A DNA stretch of 64,000 nt, from the NCBI GenBank assembly GCA_965216945.1, contig CBDCGU010000003.1, forward strand, positions 434,001 through 498,000. The letters run 5' to 3'. This document shows positions 57,556-64,000 of this stretch, one piece after another (positions within the stretch are counted from its first letter, which is position 1; the number at the start of each line of letters is the position of its first letter). The stretch is from DATHZQ01 sp965216945 (GTDB lineage Bacteria; Actinomycetota; Acidimicrobiia; Spongiisociales; UBA5794). The translations under genes were made by a program, and so were the position numbers. The notes beneath the pieces are model-generated. The model had not been told where the DNA came from, searched no databases, and worked only from the letters and a program-made list of their open reading frames with translations.

Positions 57556-58403
57556 CACGCCACTCCGGCTGCTGCGTCGGCCGGGAACATCTCCGTCATC
57601 CAGGCTTCGATGTCGGTCAACAGGCGCCGTCGGTTGCCGGGAAGCGTGAACGTGTGATCGGCGTCGGGATAGAAGCGAACGGTGGCGATCCGTTCCAAGT
57701 CCAGCCCCGGGAAGGCCTCGAAGATCTGATCGGGGTAGTAATACGCCAGCGGCCCCAAACCCGTGTAGATCAGGAGGAGATGCGTACCGCGCACCGCCAA
57801 GGTGCTCGCCTCGAACGCAAAACGCTCCTTCGACACCACCTCGTTCTCGAACACGATGGCTTCGCCTCCCACCCCGGTCGTGACGGCAGGGCCCAGCCCC
57901 AATCTGCGCTTCACATAGCGGGTCCATCGATCGAGCTCGAACACCCTCGTGCGGTAGTGCTCGTACGTCGAGCGCCACGTCGGGTACGAATAGCCGTCGA
58001 GGAGGACGCAACCGACGATACGGTCGTCGATCAAGGCAGCCCGGAAGGCGTTGTACGCCCCGGTGCACAGCCCCGCCACGACGAACCGATCGACGCCGAG
58101 CCTTTCCTGCAACGCGTTCATCGCCTCGACGACGTCCAGCCGTGACCGCTCGATGTCCAGGATCGCTCCCCCACCCGGCAGGTCGCTGTCGCCGACGCCC
58201 GACATGTCGAACCTCATGCACACAAACCCCGATTCGCCGAGCCGGCGGGCGGCCTCGACGTTGAGTCGATTCGGGCCGACCCTGTGCAAGAGGCCGGCGT
58301 TGAGCCACAGAACCGCGGGCCGGTCGGGGTCGACGCGGTCCGGATGGGTGAGCACGCCGAGCAGGTTCGACTGAGACCCGAAGAACACAGGACGCTCGAT
58401 CAT
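57555..58403 (-). CDS. Alpha/beta hydrolase with cysteine at the nucleophile position
   Basis: 282 residues. The nucleophile elbow is VAGLCTGAYNA, so Cys113 stands where Ser is usual; the acid and His are in VRFYPDADHTFTLPGNR (His250). Oxyanion region LWLNAGLLHRVGPNRL. The GLCxGA elbow is the pattern I recall from hydrolase 1 of exosortase A loci (TIGR03100-like), while the hydrolase-like domain at the end of the neighbouring NRPS has the matching hydrolase-2 pattern. A Cys nucleophile occurs in some thioesterases that release non-ribosomal peptides, so this protein is a candidate for trans release or proofreading. ATG 58403 overlaps the NRPS stop by 4 bases. Confidence 0.87.
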   Translation of the reverse strand: MIERPVFFGSQSNLLGVLTHPDRVDPDRPAVLWLNAGLLHRVGPNRLNVEAARRLGESGFVCMRFDMSGVGDSDLPGGGAILDIERSRLDVVEAMNALQERLGVDRFVVAGLCTGAYNAFRAALIDDRIVGCVLLDGYSYPTWRSTYEHYRTRVFELDRWTRYVKRRLGLGPAVTTGVGGEAIVFENEVVSKERFAFEASTLAVRGTHLLLIYTGLGPLAYYYPDQIFEAFPGLDLERIATVRFYPDADHTFTLPGNRRRLLTDIEAWMTEMFPADAAAGVA

Positions 58404-61400
58404 GCGTCCCCCCGTAGCTTCTCCACGATGAAGGTGGGGATCGTCGCCGGTAGGAGGGCGCCCTGGGCCGAGTCCAAATCGTCCCACGCTGCCACGTCCG
58501 CGACGACTGCGAGCTCGACGGCACCCTCGGCATGTCGCTCCACGGCTGTGTAGTCGAGCCGTGCCTGCGACGCCACGATCGTCGTTGCCACCGCCGGCCA
58601 ACCGCGCACCGTGAGGTCGAGCGCCGTGATCTCCTCCCGAAGTGGCATGGGATAGGGGAAGCCGAGCATCTCATCGCCGATGAGATCGCTCGGCACGGGG
58701 CCGTTGTTCCTGTTGAGCAGCATCTCATGATGCATACGTTGCAGATCGGCCAAATGGTCCACGCCGCGCACGATGGGATCCCACAGGAGGAGATCGTCGG
58801 CGACCGCACCCTCACGAACGGCTCCCACAGCCAAGCTTCCGCCGAGACGCATCCCGACCACCGTCAACCTCTCCGCCCCGGTCGATTCCCGCAACTCCTC
58901 CGCCGCCGTCACGACGTCGTCAACCCACCTCGCAACCGAGCCCCGGCCCGATGTGCCCAGGGAATCCCCCGTGGCGAAGTAGTCGAAGCGCAGCACGGGG
59001 AATCCATCGAGGGCGAGACGGCGCGCCAAGCCGCGTAGCGCCCGGTGGGTACGCATGTACTCCCACCCGACAGGCGGGCACAGGAGCACGGCGTGATTGC
59101 GAACGACGGCGCCTGTAGGGGTGAAGCGGATGCCGAACAGCTCCTCGTCCTCCGGGCCGAAGAAGTAGGCGCTGGCGCTGAGCGACTGGTCCGGTCGAGC
59201 CCCGGGAGGAACGGGGATCTCGACCTCGGTCTGCACGGCGGGCAGCAATGCCGCAGCCTGCTCGAGGGTGTTGAGAAGGAGAACACGAGGACTGATACGG
59301 GTCCCCGTGGCCGCATGGAGCCTGGCGATCAGCTGCATCGCGAGAATGGAATGACCACCGAGCTCGAAGAAGTTGTCCTCCATGCTGACTTCGTCGACAC
59401 CGATGAGATCGGCGGCCAAATCGGCGACGAGCTGCTCCGCACCGTTGCGCGGCGCGATGTACCGAGCCGAGCTCGCCGACTCCCCCAGGGTGTCGGGGAG
59501 CGCGGACCGGTCGAGCTTGCCGTTGTCGCTGAGGGGGAGGGCTTCGATCTCGACGAGATGGCCGGGCACCATGTAGGCGGGGAGCCGATCCCTGAGGTGA
59601 CGACGCAGGACGGTGAGGTTGGGGACCGCGTCTGGGGCGGCGACGTAGTAAGCCACGAGACGTGCGTCACCGGGACGGGGTTCCCTCACGGCAACGGCGG
59701 CTCCGGACACCGCGGCGTGTTCGGCGAGCACCGCCTCGATCTCGCCGGGCTCGACCCGGTAACCCCGCACTTTCACCTGCTCGTCCGACCGGCCTGCGTA
59801 CTCCAACCGCCCGCCGGCCTTCCACCGCACCAGGTCACCGGTGCGATAGAGAACTGCGCCCGGGCTCGCCGGATCGGGCACGAAGTGCTGTGCGGTGAGG
59901 TCCGGTCGATCCAGATAGCCGGAGGCAAGGCCGCGTCCCCCGACGTAGAGCTCGCCCGTCGCTCCGACCGGCACCGGTGACATCCCGACGTCGAGAACGG
60001 CGATATGTGTGTTGGCGGCGGGTGTTCCGATCGGCACCGATCCGGCCGTGTCACGCTCCGGGTCGTAGCGGTGGATCATGCACCCCACCGTGGCCTCCGT
60101 CGGGCCGTACTCGTTGAAGATGCGGAGTCGACCATCCGATGCCTCGTGCACGGCAGAGGCTTGCTGCACCGTGAGATCCTCGCCACCCACGATGAGCGTC
60201 CTGATGCGCTCTGTGGCGAGCCGAGCCGGGTCCAGCACCGCCAGGTGTGAGGGCGTGAGCTTCACGACATCGACGGCGTCGTCTGCGAACACGTCGATGA
60301 CCGCCAAGTCGCGGGCGTCGCGGTCGGGGTAGACGACGATCGTGCCGCCGGTGACCAGTGGCACGAAGAGCGACGTGACGGTGAGGTCGAAACCGACCGA
60401 CGAGTAGAAGGCGAACGTGGTGGGATCGCCGCCTCCGTAGCTCTGGGCGGCCCACCACACATAGTTGATGAGGGAGTCGTGACGCACCATGACGCCCTTG
60501 GGGCGGCCCGTCGAGCCCGACGTGAACATCACGTACGCCAGGCCGCCGCCAGGGGTGTCCGCAAGATGCGTCCCCGGCTCGACGGCGGGATCCAACGGCA
60601 ACTCGACGGTGGGGAGATCGAGCGGCGGAAGCGCCTCACCCAGACCTTCCGACGTGACCACGACGTCGCACCCTCCGTCGGCGAGAACGATCCCGATCCT
60701 GCCGGGCGGGTGATGCCGGTCGATCGGCACGTAGGAGGCACCGGCTTTCCACGTTCCGAGAACGGCGACGAGGAACTCAAGGGAACGGTGCAGGTAGATG
60801 CCGGTCCGGCCTACCGGGCCGGTCGCCAGCGCCCTGAGGTGCCGCGCCAGGCGGTCACTCTGCCGATCCAGCTCGGCGTAGGTCAACGACCGCACGCCAG
60901 AGGTTGCCGCGATCGCCTCCGGAGTCCTCGTCGCCTGAAACCTGAAAGCCTCGAGGACCGATGCGAACGGCACGTCGACCGCCGTGGTGTTCAAGGCGTC
61001 GAGCGCAGCTCGCTCCCCGTCCGTCAGCATCGCGAGCGATGCGATCGGTCGCTCCGGCGATGCCTCGATGGAAGCCAGGATCCGTGCGTAGTGCTCGAGG
61101 AAGCGCTCGGCGGTGGCCGCATCGATGTCTGTCGTGTCGAAATCAACGCTGATTCTCAGCGGATCGGAACCCTCCACCGTGATCGACAGCGGGAAGCTCG
61201 TCCGCCCATAACCATCGACCGTCCGGTAGGTGACGGATCCCGCGGGTGACGTACCGGCGCCACCGAAGTTCCAGTAGGCGAACAGCACGTCGGTGAGCGA
61301 CGTGCCGGGGCGCAGTTCACTCCAGCTCTGCACGTCGGGCAATGCGCTGTGCTCGTGGTCGAACAGGCTGGCCTGGCGCGATTGCACGCGGGGCAACCAC

Positions 61401-62416
61401 TCGGCCGGAGTGGCCGCCGGGTCGATCTCGATACGCAGCGCCAGCGTGTTGATGAACATCCCGACCATCGATTCGACGCCGGGAAGCGTCGGCGGGCGAC
61501 CCGCAGCGACCGTCCCGAAGGCAACGTCCGCCCGGCCGGAGTAGCGCCCGAGCACGATGGCAAGCGCCCCGACGAGGACCGTGTTGAGGGTGATCCGATG
61601 CTCCCTGGCGAACTCGTGCAGGCGGCTCGTGGTCGCGGACGTCATCGTATGGAAGCGTCGTGTGTAGCCGTCGCCCGACGCCACTTGGGTATTTGTGATG
61701 CGAGTCGGCTCGGTGAAGCCGGCCAGATGCTCGCGCCAGAAGGCCTCGGTGTCAGTCGACGTGTTGTCCGCCAGCCAGTCGATGTAGTCGCGGAAGGGGC
61801 GGGCCGGCGGCAACGGTGGATCGTCGCCGGCGACGTGGGCTTCATATGCGGTGAACACCTCGTTCAACACCACGGAGGAGGACCAGCCGTCCTGCAGGAG
61901 GTGATGCTGGCTCCACAACAAGACATGCCGGTCGGGTCCCACTCGGTACAGCGTGATGCGCATCAGCGGCGGGACCTCGAGATCGAAGCGGAATGCGCGG
62001 TCGGCGACGAACGCGGCGTCGACCACCGCGGACGCCGCCGGATCGTCGGCGAGGTCGACGAGATCCACGTCCACGCCCACCTTGCGGCAAACGACCTGGA
62101 CGGGCCTCCCCGCGTGTTGCCACGCAAACGTCGATCTCAACGCGGGGTGGCGTGCGATCACGGTGTCCCATGCTCGTTGGAACGGTTCGAGCTCCAGCGG
62201 TCCATCGATCTCGATTCGCTGCTGGACGATGTAGAGGTCGTCGGCGCTCGAACCGGCGGCGTGGAACAGCATGGCCTCCTGCACCGGAGACACCCCGTGG
62301 ACGTCCTCGATGGAGCCGGACATACCGAGTACCGCATCGAGGCGACGCGCCACGCTTGCAAGATCCGCCGCACTGATCGAGCTCGAGTCCGGCCCCAGAG
62401 CTGTCGCTGGGCGCAT
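58400..62416 (-). CDS. NRPS module C-A-T with C-terminal alpha/beta hydrolase-fold domain
   Basis: 1338 residues and first gene of the NRPS operon. Condensation domain about 40-455 with HHLLQDG (H171-G177). Adenylation domain about 480-975 with FTSGSTGRPKG, NEYGPTE, YRTGD, uninterrupted A8-A9 and Lys967 in DNGKLDR; specificity positions read D-L-T-K-I-G-E-V-G-K, an asparagine-type code equal to that of the next NRPS. Carrier serine S1023 in ELGGHSILAMQ. From about residue 1085 a hydrolase-fold domain follows, with LCPPVGWEYMRTHRALRGLA and elbow VVGMRLGGSLAV: the nucleophile position is Arg1190, so it is not a normal thioesterase. ATG 62416 has GGGGAT upstream; GTG 62428 and 62485 are alternatives. 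Having a condensation domain first, it may accept an acyl starter. Confidence 0.92.
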   Translation of the reverse strand: MRPATALGPDSSSISAADLASVARRLDAVLGMSGSIEDVHGVSPVQEAMLFHAAGSSADDLYIVQQRIEIDGPLELEPFQRAWDTVIARHPALRSTFAWQHAGRPVQVVCRKVGVDVDLVDLADDPAASAVVDAAFVADRAFRFDLEVPPLMRITLYRVGPDRHVLLWSQHHLLQDGWSSSVVLNEVFTAYEAHVAGDDPPLPPARPFRDYIDWLADNTSTDTEAFWREHLAGFTEPTRITNTQVASGDGYTRRFHTMTSATTSRLHEFAREHRITLNTVLVGALAIVLGRYSGRADVAFGTVAAGRPPTLPGVESMVGMFINTLALRIEIDPAATPAEWLPRVQSRQASLFDHEHSALPDVQSWSELRPGTSLTDVLFAYWNFGGAGTSPAGSVTYRTVDGYGRTSFPLSITVEGSDPLRISVDFDTTDIDAATAERFLEHYARILASIEASPERPIASLAMLTDGERAALDALNTTAVDVPFASVLEAFRFQATRTPEAIAATSGVRSLTYAELDRQSDRLARHLRALATGPVGRTGIYLHRSLEFLVAVLGTWKAGASYVPIDRHHPPGRIGIVLADGGCDVVVTSEGLGEALPPLDLPTVELPLDPAVEPGTHLADTPGGGLAYVMFTSGSTGRPKGVMVRHDSLINYVWWAAQSYGGGDPTTFAFYSSVGFDLTVTSLFVPLVTGGTIVVYPDRDARDLAVIDVFADDAVDVVKLTPSHLAVLDPARLATERIRTLIVGGEDLTVQQASAVHEASDGRLRIFNEYGPTEATVGCMIHRYDPERDTAGSVPIGTPAANTHIAVLDVGMSPVPVGATGELYVGGRGLASGYLDRPDLTAQHFVPDPASPGAVLYRTGDLVRWKAGGRLEYAGRSDEQVKVRGYRVEPGEIEAVLAEHAAVSGAAVAVREPRPGDARLVAYYVAAPDAVPNLTVLRRHLRDRLPAYMVPGHLVEIEALPLSDNGKLDRSALPDTLGESASSARYIAPRNGAEQLVADLAADLIGVDEVSMEDNFFELGGHSILAMQLIARLHAATGTRISPRVLLLNTLEQAAALLPAVQTEVEIPVPPGARPDQSLSASAYFFGPEDEELFGIRFTPTGAVVRNHAVLLCPPVGWEYMRTHRALRGLARRLALDGFPVLRFDYFATGDSLGTSGRGSVARWVDDVVTAAEELRESTGAERLTVVGMRLGGSLAVGAVREGAVADDLLLWDPIVRGVDHLADLQRMHHEMLLNRNNGPVPSDLIGDEMLGFPYPMPLREEITALDLTVRGWPAVATTIVASQARLDYTAVERHAEGAVELAVVADVAAWDDLDSAQGALLPATIPTFIVEKLRGDA

Positions 62417-62575
62417 CGCGATCCCCACACTGTCCCGGACGGGTCGGTCCCCTCCTGTGGACGATCGTAGGGTCCGCCGTCTCACTACGGGACCGATTCC
62501 GCCGAACTCTCAGCCGGCCACGGTTGGCGACGAGCCGGAGTCGTGCCAACCGGGCGGCGGTAGCCTCCGCCGGCG
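62417..62575. promoter_or_regulatory. Divergent promoter region between the NRPS operon and the phosphopantetheinyl transferase
   Basis: The gap of 159 bases separates divergent starts. Leftward, TACGAT (reverse of 62463-62468) is a candidate -10 box for the NRPS operon, giving a leader of about 40 bases. Rightward, TAGCCT at 62561-62566 sits 9 bases before ATG 62576. No clear operator repeat was seen. Confidence 0.4.
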
Positions 62576-63268
62576 ATGCAAGACACCGGAGATGACGGCG
62601 CAGGCGCACCAGGCGTTCGGTTCCCGTTCGCCCTGCCCGCCGGGGTCGTGGTCACCGAGGTGACAGACGAAGCCGAACCCGCAACCTTGCATCCTGCCGA
62701 GGAGGCGATGATCCATCCCCGGGCCACGGCGCGCCGCCGTCGCGAGTTCCGGATGGGTAGGGCCGCGGCGCACGACGCCATCGCACGGCTGGGCATGGCC
62801 GACCGCCCGATCGGGCGAGGATCCCATCGGGAGCCGTTGTGGCCGCCGGACGTGGTGGGATCCATCACGCATGGTCGCGGCATCGCCTTGGCCGCCGTGG
62901 CTCCCTCCGATCTGTATGCGGGGATCGGTGTCGATCTGGAACATGCCGGCCGCTACTTCGAAGGCTTGCATCACCGAATCGCATTTGGCACCGAACACGA
63001 CCGTCTCCAGGCGCTCGAGGGCGAGCAGCGACGCAAGGCGACTGTGGCGATGTTCTCGGCCAAGGAGAGCATCTACAAGGCCCTCTTCCCCACCATCGGG
63101 CGCTACTTCGGATTCGAAGCAGCAGTTCTCTCCCCTGGGTCTGCCGCGGGGACGCTCGTCGCAGAGCTCGACGAGTCTCTCGGCGTCGAAGGCCCGTTCG
63201 AGGTGCAGTTCCGGTGGGCGGGCGATCTCGTCGCCACGGCAGTTTTCGTGACAGATCCCTTCCCATAG
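62576..63268 (+). CDS. 4'-phosphopantetheinyl transferase (EntD/Sfp superfamily)
   Basis: Transfers phosphopantetheine from CoA to carrier serines; it would activate the three NRPS carriers and two free carriers of this cluster. The 230-residue protein has the EntD-type order: FRMGRAAAHDAIARLG, LWPPDVVGSITHGRGIALAA, the Mg site GIGVDLEHAGRY and FSAKESIYKALFPTIGRYFG, in which Asp and the two Glu residues are the metal ligands. It is divergently placed from the NRPS operon, a usual position for cluster-dedicated transferases. Confidence 0.93.
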   Translation: MQDTGDDGAGAPGVRFPFALPAGVVVTEVTDEAEPATLHPAEEAMIHPRATARRRREFRMGRAAAHDAIARLGMADRPIGRGSHREPLWPPDVVGSITHGRGIALAAVAPSDLYAGIGVDLEHAGRYFEGLHHRIAFGTEHDRLQALEGEQRRKATVAMFSAKESIYKALFPTIGRYFGFEAAVLSPGSAAGTLVAELDESLGVEGPFEVQFRWAGDLVATAVFVTDPFP

Positions 63269-63328
63269 CCAAATGGCCGTGACTAACTTCGTGCACAGCG
63301 CCGGCACGAGGGAGACGAGGGGGGCGCC

Positions 63329-64000
63329 ATGCATCTTCTGCTGCGGAGGATCGGAGCCTTCCTGATCGTCGCTGCCGTGTCGCTGCTCCCGATGGTCGGC
63401 GGGCTGGCCGCCGCCGACGCTCACACGGGCACGCAGAGCTACGTGTACCTGGACATCTTCGACGACACGATCGCGGGCAACGTCCAGTACCCGGTGGCGG
63501 ACCTCAACCAGATCCTCGGGCTCTCGATCCCGCAGGATCGGCAGGGTGCATTCGATGCGATGTCGGCGAACCTGGACGAGCTCCAGGCGTACACCGACGA
63601 GCACTTCGCCCTCGGCAACGGAACCGTGACGTGGGCGATCGAGTACACAGGCCACCGGATTCTCGAGATCTCGGCCGGAACCTATGCCATCCTCGAGTTC
63701 GAGGTGGCCGATCGGCTCGACCCCGTGCCGCGGGAGTTCTCCGTCGATTTCTCAGCGGTGATCACGGAAATTCCCGACCGGGATGCGCTCCTGCTGATCG
63801 CCAACGACTGGGCCTCGGGCACATTCCGCAACGACGGCGACTCGCTGTTGCGCTACACCGCCGACAACACCTCGCAGGTGGTGTCCCTCGACGAAGCGTC
63901 GTGGGTCAAGGGCATGACGGCGGTGGTCGGCCTCGGCGTGGAACACATCCGCATCGGCTCCGATCACATCCTCTTCGTACTCGCTCTCGTGCTCCCGTCG
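63329..64000 (+). CDS. HupE/UreJ-like membrane protein, 3' end cut by window
   Basis: Reading frame open from ATG 63329 (GAGGGGGG upstream) to the last base, 224 residues seen. A signal peptide (IGAFLIVAAVSLLPMVGGLA) is followed by an external domain of about 160 residues with DIFDDTIAGNVQYPVADLNQ, and then the start of the membrane part, GVEHIRIGSDHILFVLALVL, where the HI-x2-GxDH pattern is the HupE/UreJ_2 hallmark thought to bind metal. Larger proteins of this layout are common and may transport or sense nickel or another metal; the function is not known. Its relation to the biosynthetic cluster is doubtful. Confidence 0.8.
   Translation, partial: MHLLLRRIGAFLIVAAVSLLPMVGGLAAADAHTGTQSYVYLDIFDDTIAGNVQYPVADLNQILGLSIPQDRQGAFDAMSANLDELQAYTDEHFALGNGTVTWAIEYTGHRILEISAGTYAILEFEVADRLDPVPREFSVDFSAVITEIPDRDALLLIANDWASGTFRNDGDSLLRYTADNTSQVVSLDEASWVKGMTAVVGLGVEHIRIGSDHILFVLALVLPS

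Noticed and set aside
58400..62416. Normal thioesterase at the end of the first NRPS
   Set aside because: The elbow reads GMRLGG; no GxSxG is present in the domain, so it is not a standard release thioesterase.

Overview
The window is a 64 kb piece of a high-GC bacterial chromosome with dense coding, short gaps and many 1-4 base gene overlaps. Its content points to an actinobacterium: a two-subunit acyl-CoA carboxylase, a PASTA-domain penicillin-binding protein, a mycothiol-type maleylpyruvate isomerase-fold protein, an F420-type luciferase-like oxidoreductase, and many start codons placed 6-9 bases after a TAnnnT box, as in leaderless transcripts. Acidimicrobiia is my best guess at class level, but the sequence alone does not prove it. 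No rRNA, tRNA, IS element or CRISPR array was seen, and no gene-free stretch exceeds about 200 bases.

Left part (1-40 kb) is mostly housekeeping and metabolism. A propionyl/acetyl-CoA carboxylase pair (1-3.2 kb) lies near an LpdA-like flavoprotein, a GlcG-like protein and the catalytic subunit of a B12-dependent acyl-CoA mutase (to 6.8 kb). A PduO-type adenosyltransferase at 19 kb could make the mutase cofactor. Then come a bifunctional PBP, a Lon-N protein and an ABC exporter. A four-gene nucleotide-sugar operon (12.4-16.1 kb) holds an epimerase, a C-methyltransferase, a sugar-1-phosphate nucleotidyltransferase and a PIG-L deacetylase. Next are a rhodanese-ThiF protein, leucyl aminopeptidase, the adenosyltransferase and transketolase. 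A lipoate operon reads leftward from 29.0 to 22.4 kb: E3, E2, a fused LipB-LipA, an M24 peptidase and a DinB-fold protein. From 29 to 41 kb are a 28-residue membrane microprotein overlapping an FAD oxidoreductase, several small conserved genes, a DsbB/thioredoxin pair, an acyl-CoA dehydrogenase, a metallo-beta-lactamase-fold protein, sufC-sufS, and two envelope proteins.

Right part (41.4-63.3 kb) is a biosynthetic gene cluster. It opens with a flavin halogenase bearing the WxWxIP motif, coupled to its own carrier protein. Two sulfotransferases, two glycosyltransferases and a polysaccharide-deacetylase-fold protein follow. A leftward operon then encodes three NRPS proteins (each C-A-T), a Cys-nucleophile alpha/beta hydrolase, an acyl-CoA dehydrogenase and a second carrier protein. 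A divergent Sfp/EntD-type phosphopantetheinyl transferase activates the carriers.

The most unusual object is the middle NRPS (51775-56046). Its adenylation domain is interrupted between motifs A8 and A9 by about 340 residues of a PP-loop ATPase resembling N-acetyl-sugar amidotransferases (WbpG/PseA type), with a Zn-ribbon, an SGGKDS loop and a second CxxC. The host adenylation domain reads as asparagine-specific (DLTKIGEVG-K), and so does the one in the first NRPS. I infer that this module activates Asn and chemically alters an amide or carbonyl on the line, to an amidine, thioamide or nitrile; the chemistry is not proven. The window ends inside a HupE/UreJ-like membrane protein gene.
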